From positions 54,840,467 through 54,904,466 of the forward strand of contig NC_087068.1 of the NCBI RefSeq assembly GCF_963678635.1: a stretch of DNA of 64,000 bases, read 5' to 3'. This stretch comes from Symsagittifera roscoffensis (lineage: Eukaryota > Xenacoelomorpha > Acoela > Convolutidae). A program made the translations under genes and the position numbers. This document shows, one piece after another, positions 53,128-62,816 of this stretch; position 1 is the stretch's first letter; every line of letters starts with the position of its first letter. The notes beneath the pieces were generated by a model. It did not search any database. It was not told where the DNA came from and saw only the letters and a program-made list of their open reading frames with translations.

Positions 53128-53321
53128 TTTCAACTGTGCATTATATATATTTAGCACACTGTCTAATTAAAACCAATTGACTTTCATCTGAAGTAATAAT
53201 TCGTTCATACCGATGTGAATAATCTCTGAAGTCATGATCTTTAATCTCTTGATACTAAAAATGGGAAACTAATTCATTCAATTAAATCTTTCGCTGCTAT
53301 TTCAATTTATGGACCCTAAGA
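53128..53321 (+). repeat. 5' LTR of the copia element
   Basis: 194 bp, TTTCAACTGTGC...GGACCCTAAGA, identical to the 3' copy. Non-canonical termini. Confidence 0.93.
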
Positions 53322-53336
53322 GGTTATGGGCGATTT
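53322..53336 (+). promoter_or_regulatory. Copia primer-binding site, initiator tRNA-Met half type
   Basis: GGTTATGGGC directly after the LTR complements the CCCAUAACC anticodon region of initiator tRNA-Met. Drosophila copia uses an internal tRNA-iMet fragment as primer in this way. The match covers about 10 bases; the following GATT departs. Confidence 0.75.
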
Positions 53337-53528
53337 CGTGAAGAATTGAGACTCTACGCCTGACAGCATCAGAGAGTAAAATTCTACGGTGGTTTGTATG
53401 AATAGGATTTCAAGAGAAAGAAAAGAATTGGTTGTATGAATTACAACTTTGAAAATAGAAGTTTTGAAAGAAAAGAGAAGTTTTGAAAGAGAAGTTTTAC
53501 AATTCGAAATTTGAAGTGACATTTAACC

Positions 53529-56500
53529 ATGGCACGAAGTATTCAAACAAGATTAGAAAAATTGACTTTTTCGGGAAATGAAAATGATTGGGAGTATTTT
53601 GCTGAGCAATTTGAAGCTCGTATAGTTCTTTTGAATTTAAAGAAAACGTTGAAGGGAACAGATGTTCCAGGAAGTAGTGAAAATGAGACTAATGTTAATG
53701 ATAGAAAAGAACAATTGTGGTGTGAATTAATACAATGCCTTGATCGAAAGTCTGTAATGCTAATAAAACGCGATAAACCAGATGGTTCAGCGGCATGGAA
53801 TCGGCTGCAAAGCTACTTTAAAAGTACGGAACGACCACGTGTTCAAAGAATGTTAAATGAAAATTCTAATTTGAAATTAGAGGCGAGCGAATCGATTAAG
53901 GACTACATACTTAGATCGGAAAATTTGCAAATGAATCTACAAGAAGCGGGAGAGGGTATTTCTGAAAAAATGATGATTGCAATGCTTTTAAAAGGACTAC
54001 CAAAAGAATTTGATAATTTTACAACTGTGGTGAATTTTTCGAAAGATGCAAAAAGCTTGGACGAGATTAAAAGAGATTTGTCAAATTTTGCCGAAACAAG
54101 CAAGACTTTTTTGCAGAAAAATTCAACAAATGAAACGTTTTTTAGTAATAAAACTATTAAATGCTACAGTTGCGGAAAGCAAGGTCATAGAAAACAGGAT
54201 TGCAAGAAAGACATAAAATGCTACAATTGCAATCAAATGGGACATTTTGCTAGAGATTGTAGGAAAAATACCCAAAATAACCATTCAAATAGCAGCCATC
54301 AAAAACGGTTTACATCAAAAAATCAACAAAACAAAAGCCATTTTACTTCAGAAAATGAAAACACTGTCGACTTTTTCAGTTTTCATTCTAATGACAATGA
54401 TTTTGGCGTAAATTCCGACAAATTTTGCTTGATTGATAGCGGTTGCTCTGCGCATATGTTTAAAACACGCGAATTTTTTACGGAACTTGATACGAATATT
54501 AATGGAAATGTTGGCTGTGCAAATGGAAGTAATTCAAAAATTGTGGGAAAGGGAAAAGTAACGTTTAAAGTTCAAACAAGTGATGGTCGATTGATAACTA
54601 TAGAACTGAAAGATACTGTGTTTGTACCTACGTATACGGCAAATTTAGTTTCTGTATCTAAACTTAACAGAAATAAAGCTGATGTAATGTTTGATGATGT
54701 TTGTCCCAGAATAATTTTACCAGATAGTTCTGAAATTTTGCTTCAAAATCAACGAGATCTTTTCAAAATGAAAATTGAACTGGCAAATGAACACTCTGTG
54801 GAAAATGTTGCAATGGTTGTTTCGGACATAGAAATTTGGCATAAACGGCTTGGTCATAATAATTTTGATGACATCAAGAAATTAGAAAATCTAACGGAGG
54901 GAGTTAAATTTAGCCAAAAGAAACATAATAACTGTGTTGATTGTCAAACTGAAAAAGCTAAGCGGAAAGCGATACCAAAAGTTTGGGGGACTAGAGCTAC
55001 AGAAAAACTAGAAATTGTTCATACGGATATTTTGGGACCAATTGATACGATATCTGTAGACAATTTTAAGTACGCAATAGGTTTTATTGATTCCTACACA
55101 AGATTTTCTGCGGTTTACTTATTGAAAAATAAAAGTGATAGCACTCAGATGCTCAAACAGTTCATAGCGGATTATGGTAAACCAAAAACAATAGCTAGTG
55201 ATAATCCAAAAGAGTTCAAATTTGGAAAGTTTAAACAGTTTTGTCTTGATAATGCCATAAGAACTGAATTTTCTGCGCCTTATACACCAGAGGAAAATGG
55301 TAAAATAGAGCGAACTTGGGGTAGTGTAATGGCAATAACTAGATGTCTTTTACAAACTGCCAGCATGGAAAAGAAATTTTGGTCTTTTGCATTGAAAACA
55401 GCTTTCTACTTGAAAAACCGAGTTTATCATTCTGCAATTGGGGTAACCCCATACGAAAAATTTTTCCAAAGCAAACCTGATTTGAAACACGTAAAAATTT
55501 TTGGTTGTGCTGCATATATGTTTGTCGAAAAAGTAAACATGGAAAAACTTGATTCAAGGGCCGTGAAAGGATTTCTGCTTGGATATAGTCTGAACAGTAA
55601 ATGTTATATAGTAGGAACTGAGCTTGATGGAAACTTTGAATTTTTGGAGAGTAGAAATGTTACTTTTGATGAAAAAGTTTTTCCTTTCAAAAATGACGAT
55701 GAAAATGATTCTGGACGGGAATTGGAAATAAGCGTTGAAAACTATTCTGAGATTTCTGAGAAAAATTCTGCGGATAATGTTAATGGCGGAAACCTTGAAA
55801 ATGATCAATTACGCCGCAGCGAACGGATCAAACAATTAAATGCGCCTGAGATTTCATTTTTTAGAAATGAGACAATTTTTGATGAGTGTTGGCTAGCTGA
55901 TGCAACTTTTTATGTTGATAATTTGCCAAAAAATGCTAACGATGCACTTTCTAACCCCAATTGGAAAAAAGCAATGCAGGATGAATATAATTCTCTGATC
56001 GACAATAATGTCTGGGAATTAGTTCCACAAACGGATCAAACTATTTTGGGGGGAAGGTGGCATTTTACTTTGAAATACAATAATGAGGGGGGAATTTCAA
56101 GATACAAGGCAAGATATGTGGCTAAAGGCTACAATCAAATCAAAGGCGTTGATTTCAAGGAAACCTTTTGTCCTACAGTAAAAATGGCAACATTACGACT
56201 TATTTTAGCAATTTCAACAGCTAAGGGTTTTGATGTAAGACAATGGGACGTAAAAACAGCCTATCTAAACGCTAATTTGGAAGAGAATGTCTTCCTGCAA
56301 CAACCTGAAGGTTTTGAGCAGAAAGACAGTGGGGGTAATCAACTTGTTTGTAAGCTAAATAAATCTATTTATGGATTAAAGCAGTCAGGAAGAAATTGGT
56401 ACTATACCTTACAGATGTTCCTTAAGTCAATAGATTTTACAGCGTCAAAAAGTGATCCCTGTCTTTTCATGAGAATTTCAAAAGATGTTTTGGAATACGT

Positions 56501-57461
56501 ATGCATTTGGGTGGATGATATAATTTACGCTTGCAATGATGCTAACAAGTTTATATCATTTGAACAACAAATATCTAGTCAATTCAAAATCAGCGAAACA
56601 GCAAAACTTTATTGGTTTTTGGGGATGAAATTCAACTTTTGTGGGGATGGGTTAGAAATTTCTCAGGAAGCGTATATTGACAAGCTACTGTCAAAATTTG
56701 GTTTGATTGAGTGTAAACCAGTGTCTACACCTGCAGCTGATGGTTTAAAACTTTGTAAACGGCTACCAAATGAGGTGAAATTAGCAAACGACAAAGATTA
56801 TAGAGGACTTATCGGCAGTCTAAGTTACTTGTCAATTACTACAAGGCCTGATATTTCATTCATCGCTCATTGCTTGAGTAGATATGTGAACGACCCTACT
56901 GAAGTACACTGGATTGCTGCAAAACGAGTTCTACGATATTTGAAAGGAACTAGATCGTATAAACTTATCTACAGACGATGTACTGCTACGCCAATCTTGT
57001 ATGGCTATTCTGATTCTGATTGGGGAGGTGACAGTGACACTAGACGCAGTACTAGTGGATATTGCTTTTTCCTGTTTGAAAACAGCGGTGCAATATCGTG
57101 GGCTAGCAAACTCCAAACTACTGTTGCAAAATCTACAGCTGAATCAGAGGCTACAGCTCTTTCGTTAGCCTGTAATGAAGGATTATTCCTGTTGAATTTA
57201 CTGATCGAAATCAAACTCGATTTAATTGATTTCAAAATGTTTGTGGACAACCAAGCATGTATTTCTCTTGTGAAAAACGACGTTAACAAGGGAGTCGTAA
57301 AACATTTTGCTATTCATCTACATTTCATCAGGGACTTAATTCAAAAGAAACAGTTGGATTTGAACTATATTGGGACTGACAATATGGTGGCTGATATTCT
57401 CACTAAGAATTTGGGCAAGACAAAGTGCAAACGTTTTGGGCTTCAGATGTTCGCCAATTGA
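53529..57461 (+). CDS. gag-pol: Copia Gag-Pol polyprotein (intact)
   Basis: 1310 residues. Gag with a UBN2-like capsid region (about 1-205); two CCHC zinc knuckles, 212-225 and 231-244; protease DSG at 303-305; integrase zinc finger H438-X4-H443-X25-C469-X2-C472 and core D500-X57-D558-X35-E594; reverse transcriptase (about 805-1050) with QWDVKTAYLNA and the catalytic pair D996-D997 in WVDDIIYA; and RNase H (about 1155-1290) with SDSDWGGD and VDNQA. The start ATG is in a strong context (AACCATGG). All gag-pol functions come from one frame with no frameshift, as in many copia elements. The usual glycines after the second integrase Asp (DNGGEF) are replaced: here it reads DNPKEF. Whether that lowers activity is unknown. 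Confidence 0.96.
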   Translation: MARSIQTRLEKLTFSGNENDWEYFAEQFEARIVLLNLKKTLKGTDVPGSSENETNVNDRKEQLWCELIQCLDRKSVMLIKRDKPDGSAAWNRLQSYFKSTERPRVQRMLNENSNLKLEASESIKDYILRSENLQMNLQEAGEGISEKMMIAMLLKGLPKEFDNFTTVVNFSKDAKSLDEIKRDLSNFAETSKTFLQKNSTNETFFSNKTIKCYSCGKQGHRKQDCKKDIKCYNCNQMGHFARDCRKNTQNNHSNSSHQKRFTSKNQQNKSHFTSENENTVDFFSFHSNDNDFGVNSDKFCLIDSGCSAHMFKTREFFTELDTNINGNVGCANGSNSKIVGKGKVTFKVQTSDGRLITIELKDTVFVPTYTANLVSVSKLNRNKADVMFDDVCPRIILPDSSEILLQNQRDLFKMKIELANEHSVENVAMVVSDIEIWHKRLGHNNFDDIKKLENLTEGVKFSQKKHNNCVDCQTEKAKRKAIPKVWGTRATEKLEIVHTDILGPIDTISVDNFKYAIGFIDSYTRFSAVYLLKNKSDSTQMLKQFIADYGKPKTIASDNPKEFKFGKFKQFCLDNAIRTEFSAPYTPEENGKIERTWGSVMAITRCLLQTASMEKKFWSFALKTAFYLKNRVYHSAIGVTPYEKFFQSKPDLKHVKIFGCAAYMFVEKVNMEKLDSRAVKGFLLGYSLNSKCYIVGTELDGNFEFLESRNVTFDEKVFPFKNDDENDSGRELEISVENYSEISEKNSADNVNGGNLENDQLRRSERIKQLNAPEISFFRNETIFDECWLADATFYVDNLPKNANDALSNPNWKKAMQDEYNSLIDNNVWELVPQTDQTILGGRWHFTLKYNNEGGISRYKARYVAKGYNQIKGVDFKETFCPTVKMATLRLILAISTAKGFDVRQWDVKTAYLNANLEENVFLQQPEGFEQKDSGGNQLVCKLNKSIYGLKQSGRNWYYTLQMFLKSIDFTASKSDPCLFMRISKDVLEYVCIWVDDIIYACNDANKFISFEQQISSQFKISETAKLYWFLGMKFNFCGDGLEISQEAYIDKLLSKFGLIECKPVSTPAADGLKLCKRLPNEVKLANDKDYRGLIGSLSYLSITTRPDISFIAHCLSRYVNDPTEVHWIAAKRVLRYLKGTRSYKLIYRRCTATPILYGYSDSDWGGDSDTRRSTSGYCFFLFENSGAISWASKLQTTVAKSTAESEATALSLACNEGLFLLNLLIEIKLDLIDFKMFVDNQACISLVKNDVNKGVVKHFAIHLHFIRDLIQKKQLDLNYIGTDNMVADILTKNLGKTKCKRFGLQMFAN

Positions 57462-57468
57462 GTGGGGG
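57460..57468 (+). promoter_or_regulatory. Copia polypurine tract
   Basis: GAGTGGGGG immediately precedes the 3' LTR and overlaps the end of the polyprotein stop region. Confidence 0.8.
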
Positions 57469-57662
57469 TTTCAACTGTGCATTATATATATTTAGCACAC
57501 TGTCTAATTAAAACCAATTGACTTTCATCTGAAGTAATAATTCGTTCATACCGATGTGAATAATCTCTGAAGTCATGATCTTTAATCTCTTGATACTAAA
57601 AATGGGAAACTAATTCATTCAATTAAATCTTTCGCTGCTATTTCAATTTATGGACCCTAAGA
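57469..57662 (+). repeat. 3' LTR of the copia element
   Basis: 194 bp, identical to 53128-53321, followed by the GTCCT duplication. Confidence 0.93.
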
Positions 57663-58265
57663 GTCCTCAAGGTCTCGACTGCCCCTTAGTACATATCGAA
57701 AAGTTGTTAAGAAAAGAAAATATTGAAAAATTATAAACTTAGGGCAATATCAAAGGTCAAGTGTGAAAATATTAGTCGTACGATTTTTGACTTTTTTATT
57801 TTATTGAAAAGGTATTGTGGTCTTGAGCTTAAATTTGGAAAGAAAAATTTCACCAGAGATCATTTTTTGTATGCTTATGGAGGTTTGAAGATGGGGGTTT
57901 AATTTTAGCATTTTAGTGAAAATCATCCCCCCACACGCCATATATAATACAAAGTGATAGATTTCGCTCCCAGTAACAAATCAAGTATGGCAAATAAGCT
58001 TCCTTCAACCAATTTGGAACGAGTTAATAGCGCGAAATACATTGCGCGTTTATTGTTCCAAATTGGCAAAAATGGCAATTCTAAACCCCCATAATTTTAC
58101 GAAAAACGATCACAGTTGAAATATCTTTTCAAATGTAAGCTCAATTCTGAGTGATTTTTTAAAAATCTCGTCAAAAATGGCTAGTTAAAAAGTCGAAGTT
58201 TGTCTGAAGAAAAAAACCCACACCGAGCACAAATATTCCTTTTTTTTAAACAAAAGTCGGAAAAA
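57663..58265 (+). repeat. Family B right part after the copia insertion
   Basis: It continues the family B copy begun at 53090 with CTCGACTGCCCC, then the usual GCGCGAAATACATTGCGCG, CCAAATTGGC and CCCCCATAATTTT segments, and ends near CGAGCACAAATATTCC. Confidence 0.75.
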
Positions 58266-58288
58266 AACGGTAAGTATATCTTGAATAT

Positions 58289-58693
58289 CAGGGGTTTTCT
58301 AGGATTTTCTTGAGAGGGGGGCTTATTTTCAAAAAAATTTCGAAAACTTTGTCGACATATTTTTTTTTAGGTCGACTAAATTGATTTTCCGAGCTCTTCC
58401 AAATCACTAAAATGACCAAGAACCTGTTTTGGTTTTTGGTCAAATTTTCTGCGCCGCAAGCAAAATTTTGAAAAACAGGCCAGAAAAAGCGTTTTTAGGC
58501 ACTTTTTGGAAAATTTTGGCGAAAAAATCACGTTTTTTTTGGCGCGCGCTGCCCCTCAAAACTAGTATATATTGGCGCCAAAAGCGCTTTTAGAAAATTT
58601 TTAGGGTCCGTCACCAAACTTAGATATCTCAAAATAGTACAAAGGGGGGACCCTTTGGGTCGGTTGGGGATCGTATCATTGAGGGGGCCACTG
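58289..58693 (+). mobile_element. hAT-type MITE beside a splice donor, 8-bp duplication
   Basis: 405 bp from CAGGGGTTTTCTAGG to GGGGGCCACTG, flanked by the perfect 8-bp repeat TTGAATAT (58281-58288, 58694-58701). The right copy of the duplication overlaps the sixth base of the GTAAGA donor of the minus-strand exon at 58707-58910. Confidence 0.92.
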
Positions 58694-58706
58694 TTGAATA
58701 TCTTAC

Positions 58707-58910
58707 CCCTATTAGTTTCCTCGTGTTGCCAGGACCACAAATCCACAGGTGATTGACCATTTCTGTATGTGTAGATGCTTCACCTCCGACCAATGCATTT
58801 TCAGTGCCGCAATATTCAACAAAGGAGCTTGTTTCTTCACACAATGCTATCGATTGGACTTCAATGCTCGTTGCTTTTTTCTGCGAAAGTGTTTCCATGT
58901 TTTCCGCTAC
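58707..58910 (-). CDS. Internal exon of the minus-strand gene
   Basis: Acceptor TTTATCCATTTTAG precedes VAENMETLSQ; donor GTAAGA follows LIG. 204 nt, phase 0 on both sides, 68 codons with no stop. Mixed charged sequence with several Cys and a HTEMVNHLWICGPGNTRK segment; no family recognised. In phase with the exons at 60312 and 52704. Short plus-strand frames here are shadows. Confidence 0.65.
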
Positions 58911-58960
58911 CTAAAATGGATAAATTCATTCCTTTAGATGATTTTTTTAAATTATATAAC

Positions 58961-59311
58961 CAAGCGCGGATCTAGGAATTTTTCGAGGGAGGGGGGCGAT
59001 TTTCAAAAAATGTTTGAAATTTTTCTCGCCATTTTTTAAGTCGACAAAATTGATTTTCTGAGATCTCCTATATCACTTTCTATAAAGACCCTCTATATTG
59101 ACCAATTTTTTTTGCGCCGATGGCCAGTTTTTGAAAAAAAACCGGCCAAAAAAAGCGTTTTTTATGCACTTTTTGGAAAATGTCGGACTCCCCCCTCAAA
59201 ATTAGTATATATTCGCCTTTAGAAAAATTTTAAGATCAGTCATTCAAAAAGGGATAACCCAAAATAGTACAAAGGGGTCATCCGTTCCACTCTCTAAATC
59301 CGCTACTACAG
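58961..59311 (+). mobile_element. hAT-type MITE inserted in a palindromic element
   Basis: 351 bp from CAAGCGCGGATCTAGG (diverged end) to CTAAATCCGCTACTACAG, flanked by the 8-bp repeat TATATAAC (58953-58960, 59312-59319). The duplicated sequence coincides with the outer end of the palindromic repeat that follows. Confidence 0.85.
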
Positions 59312-59856
59312 TATATAACAATCATCAACCCTTTTGAGTAATAGTTTTTGATCAAAATCGGGTACTACAATACAAATAATAATCGGAGTGTTAATTTTTT
59401 AGAATTTTTTCTCAGTGTCGAGAAAACCAGTTTGTAATTTTTGATTTTTGGTCTAATTTCAAGAGAATAAGAGAAGCATGCAGGCTTCCTATTGCGTATT
59501 AATGTTATTTATCCTAATTAAGCCATTAACACCTAGTTTTTCGTGAGTGAAGTTAGTTTTTGGTGTTAAAGGCTTAATTAAGATAAATACTAATACGCAA
59601 TTGGAAGCCTGCACTTTTCTCTTTTTAGCTTGAAATTAGACCAAAAATCAAAAATTACAAACTGGTTTTCTCGACACTGAGAAAAAATTCTAAAAAGTTC
59701 AAAGATCGTTCAGATCACGACTGAAAAGGTTCCAATATGATATATCACTCGACCCATTCCGATGATTATTTGTATTGTAGTAACAGATTTTGATCAAAAA
59801 CTAACAAAAATAATCAAAAAACTATCAATCAAAGGGCTGATGATTGTTACATACTG
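59312..59856. mobile_element. Foldback element, two roughly 260-bp inverted arms
   Basis: TATATAACAATCATCAACCC at the left is mirrored by GGGCTGATGATTGTTACATA at the right, and the arms match almost throughout (for example CAGTGTCGAGAAAACCAG with CTGGTTTTCTCGACACTG, and GGCTTCCTATTGCGTATTA with its inverse). The loop is a few tens of bases around 59547, including TTAACACC...GGTGTTAA. No coding capacity. The MITE on the left and a MITE-like GGAGCGGATTAGAGGGGG at 59856 on the right adjoin it. Confidence 0.8.
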
Positions 59857-60311
59857 GAGCGGATTAGAGGGGGGAGGGGTGGGGGGTTTTTAGAGCCAAA
59901 TTCGGAATCAAAAACTTCAAAACTCAAAAAAATTCTGCAAAAAATTTTTACAATTTGCCTATTTTCTTTGACTGTCGACTATGCTTAAGTTCTAATTTTT
60001 CGTTCAGAAATTTTTATCTTACCACGCAGAAAAAAACGACTTTTTATATTTTTCTAAGACTATCGTCGGAACATTCTGTGCAACTTGCGAGGAAGCCTGC
60101 TATCCTTGTTTATATTTTCTTTTAAAAGGAAGTTTACCAGGAAATATTTGGTCAAATAGTTTTCAGTGTGATTTTTTTTCAATCAATTTCACCAAATAAA
60201 TTGAAAGCTAATAAAATATGACTTGTTAAAAAACTGGCATCTTTTAGAAATTTTGAGGCAAGTGCAAAAGAAGCTGATTTTAATCTCTTCTATAAATATT
60301 TTGAAACTGAC
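59857..60311. other. Intron of the minus-strand gene
   Basis: Contains a short MITE-like G-rich fragment at its left edge; otherwise nothing recognised. Confidence 0.5.
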
Positions 60312-60514
60312 TTTATGCAGAAGCGTTTTCAGCCTCTTTTTGGCCGGATGTTGGTTGTTCGCATCATCCGAGTAAAGAATTGAAGGTATCGATGAGTCAA
60401 CGTCAATTTCAGAGGCCAATGGGAGAATGGGAGGCAGGCTGAATTCGTCTTCTAGTAGAAATTCGATCGGTTTTTCTACTCTTTCGGTTGGTTTGAAAAT
60501 CACTCTCTCAATAC
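60312..60514 (-). CDS. Internal exon of the minus-strand gene
   Basis: Acceptor GTGTTACCCCTTCAG; donor GTCAGT (the same form as a GPCR donor in this window). The first two bases complete a Gly codon begun in the exon at 61014, and the end is phase 0. Encodes IERVIFKPTERVEKP, then an acidic/Pro stretch (FLLEDEFSLPPILPLASEID) and ends PAKKRLKTLLHK. No family recognised. Acidic then basic layout suggests a regulatory or scaffolding protein, but this is only composition. Confidence 0.7.
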
Positions 60515-60846
60515 CTGAAGGGGTAACACAATTTAACACTTCTTGAAAATAATAGTTTTTCCCAAAAAAAATCCTTAATTCGCCTGTTTTGTATATTTTT
60601 TTATATTCCCAAAAGATTCGCCTATTTTGTGACATCTAAAGCTGTTTAAAACTGTTCAAATCTAGTGGTTTTCTGAGGTTTTTTTTCAGTTCGTTACTAG
60701 TAAAATAAAAGCAAAATGTTGAGTCGGACAGAATTGAAAAAAGCGTGATGAATCAAGAGAGCTTTTGAAATTATTTTGCTTCGGAAACAAGTCTCAGTTA
60801 AGAAAATATGGTATCTTCAAAATACATTTTCATTTTTTAGGAGTGC

Positions 60847-60990
60847 GGTCGAAAAAGTAGACAGTCATAGAGCAGGCAAAGCCGTGAGCCAATCAGAATC
60901 GAGAAACAAAAATATTTCGTACTCTTGCTTTTTTATCTCGATTCTGATTGGCTCACGACTTTGTTTGCTTGTTGACTGTCTACTTTTCGC
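60847..60990. mobile_element. Small foldback MITE
   Basis: About 144 bp. GAAAAAGTAGACAGTC...GTGAGCCAATCAGAATCGAG on the left is mirrored by CTCGATTCTGATTGGCTCAC...GACTGTCTACTTTTCGC on the right, arms about 60 bp with few mismatches. It ends 24 bp from the donor of the minus-strand exon at 61014. Confidence 0.85.
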
Positions 60991-61013
60991 TATGCAAACC
61001 ATTTTATTAATAC

Positions 61014-61272
61014 CATCTAGAGTTTGGTGTCTCGCCACTACAGACACTAAACTGTCCATTTCACTCTCCAGCTGTTCAATGACGTCATCCGAGTGTGCCT
61101 CGTGACTAACTGTGACGTAATGCAGTCGGGCTCTGCTCAGTCGGTTCTCGACGACAGCCGCCTCGTAGTCGTTGATTTTGGACTGGATGTTAGAAATGAG
61201 ACTTTTCATTGTGGATCCACTAGTCTTGAACACTGAAAACAAATCGCCTTTTTTGTTCACAAGCCGATAGTG
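61014..61272 (-). CDS. Internal exon of the minus-strand gene (coiled-coil-like)
   Basis: Ends in phase 1 at GATG before donor GTATTA, agreeing with the next exon. It encodes SVFKTSGSTMKSLISNIQSK, NDYEAAVVENRLSRARLHYV and an EQLESEMDSLVSVVARHQTL segment, with heptad-like hydrophobic spacing typical of a coiled coil. The 5' limit is uncertain: the best acceptor (CTTTTCAG, exon start 61272) gives phase 0, which does not match the upstream exon at 62106. A weaker acceptor giving a start at 61247 does match. Function unknown. Confidence 0.65.
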
Positions 61273-61524
61273 CTGAAAAGATTTGGGTTTTTCAGGAAAT
61301 AAAATTTAACTTTTTTACCCTTTGTCGAGGAGAACTAGTTCTGTTCATGAAACGCCGTCGTTTGAAAAAAAAAGAAGCATAAAATATAAAATTTGAATCG
61401 TTCATAATAATAAAACAATTTTTTTTATGGCTTGTACGAAAAAAAATAGAAAAACAAATCAAAATTTCCAAAATGTTATACAAAAAATTGGTTAAAATAA
61501 TGGTCTTCAAAATCACTATTTGTA

Positions 61525-61915
61525 CAGGGGCGGATCTAGGATTTTCTCAAGGGAGGGGCGGGAAAATTTTGTCGACCTTTTTTCCTTTTTTTAGGTCGAC
61601 CAAATTGATTTTCTGAGCTCTCCTAAAGCACTAAAAAGACCCTGTACTGGCCAAAATTTTGAAAAACAGGCCACACGTTTTGGAAAATTTTGACCAAAAA
61701 GTCGCGTTTTTTCGGCGCGCGCTCCCCCCTCAAAATTAGTATTTATTGGCGCCAAAGGCGCCTTTAGAAAATTGTTAGGGTCCATCACCAAAAATGGATA
61801 TTAGAAAATAGTACAAAGGGGGGACCCTTTGGGTCGGCAGGGGGTCAAGTCCCTGAGGGGGGAGGGGGGGGGGCGTCTGCTCCCTCCCCCCCCCCCCCTA
61901 AATCCGCCGCCTCTG
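61525..61915 (+). mobile_element. hAT-type MITE, complete
   Basis: 391 bp, CAGGGGCGGATCTAGG to CTAAATCCGCCGCCTCTG, with all family landmarks, including GGGGACCCTTTGGGTCGGC and a long C/G run near 61860-61900. No clear 8-bp duplication. Confidence 0.9.
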
Positions 61916-62105
61916 GTCTATACTACTGAGTTCTGTAACCATGTTTTCACCAGCTCTATTGTTGATAATCTCTAAAATTGATCTTAGAGTTCCTTTGTTC
62001 AACTGTAAGCGAGCTACAAATATTTATCATACTACATCTAATGTGACAATGATTTTGCTTCGTAAGATAGCTGCCACCTAAAAGAATAAGTCTTTTTAAT
62101 TTTAC

Positions 62106-62220
62106 GTGATAGTGGTGTATCCATCTCTTGGTAGTATGGGTCGAACTCGTTCTCGGATCCCCGCGAGTTCTCAAAGCGGGCAATTTTCTCGTCTCCCAGC
62201 TGACGAGCCACTTCTCGCAC
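62106..62220 (-). CDS. Internal exon of the minus-strand gene
   Basis: Acceptor TGTCCACTTTTCAG, then VREVARQLGDEKIARFENSR and GSENEFDPYYQEMDTPLS, donor GTAAAA in phase 1. Codon use is more balanced than the surrounding AT-rich DNA, which supports coding. No family recognised. Confidence 0.65.
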
Positions 62221-62279
62221 CTGAAAAGTGGACATTTCAGGTGAACATAGAAAACAAATTCTTCCGAGACCGTACTCTC

Positions 62280-62787
62280 ATTGTTCTGACTTTCGTAACG
62301 ACAGTAACGGAATATTTGTGCTCGGAGTGGGTTTTTTTTTCTTCAGACACATTTCGACTTTTTAACTAGCCATTTTTGACAAAATTTTTGTATATTATTC
62401 GAAAGGTATTGCTGTCCTGAGTTTAAAATTGAAAATAAATTTTATTTGTTATCATTTTTTGTAAAGTTATGGGGGTTTAAATATTGTCATTTTGGCCGAT
62501 TTGGGACCATTAACGCGCGATATTTTTCGAACTATTAACGAGTAAGCGGAGGTTTAATCCGTTTTAGAAATCGTTCCAAATTGTTTGAAAGAAGCATTTT
62601 TGCCATAATTGATTTGTTACTTGCAGCGATTTTTATCACATAGTACTATACATGGCGTGTGGGGGCGGGGACATGTGGGGGCGTTTGATTTTTCTTACAT
62701 TTATTTTTTCGTGTTACTAATGCTCCGTAGACCTTAAAAGGCAGTCGGAACACTCAGGGCTTCGCCTCGATACGAGCAGTCTTGTTA
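62280..62787 (-). repeat. Repeat family B, full copy in reverse
   Basis: On minus it starts AACAAGACTGCTCGTATCGA with CGAAGCCCTGAG and CGACTGCCTTTTAAGG, and ends CGAGCACAAATATTCCGTTAC. Lies in an intron of the minus-strand gene if the exon at 62817 is real. Confidence 0.8.
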
Positions 62788-62816
62788 CATTTTAACACTT
62801 AAAAGTTTACTCAGAC

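Larger units (their letters stand above)
53128..57662 (+). mobile_element. Complete Ty1/copia LTR retrotransposon
   Basis: 4535 bp. The 194-bp LTRs (53128-53321, 57469-57662) are identical by eye and flanked by the 5-bp duplication GTCCT (53123-53127, 57663-57667). A primer site abuts the 5' LTR, a purine tract AGTGGGGG abuts the 3' LTR, and a single intact 1310-codon gag-pol ORF has integrase before reverse transcriptase, the defining copia order. LTR ends are TTTC...AAGA rather than TG...CA. Everything points to a recent insertion. It lies in antisense within the last intron of the minus-strand gene and inside a family B repeat. Confidence 0.97.

Noticed and set aside
60776-61105. 109-codon plus-strand ORF
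   Set aside because: It lies over a foldback MITE and opposite a minus-strand exon with better splice and codon evidence.
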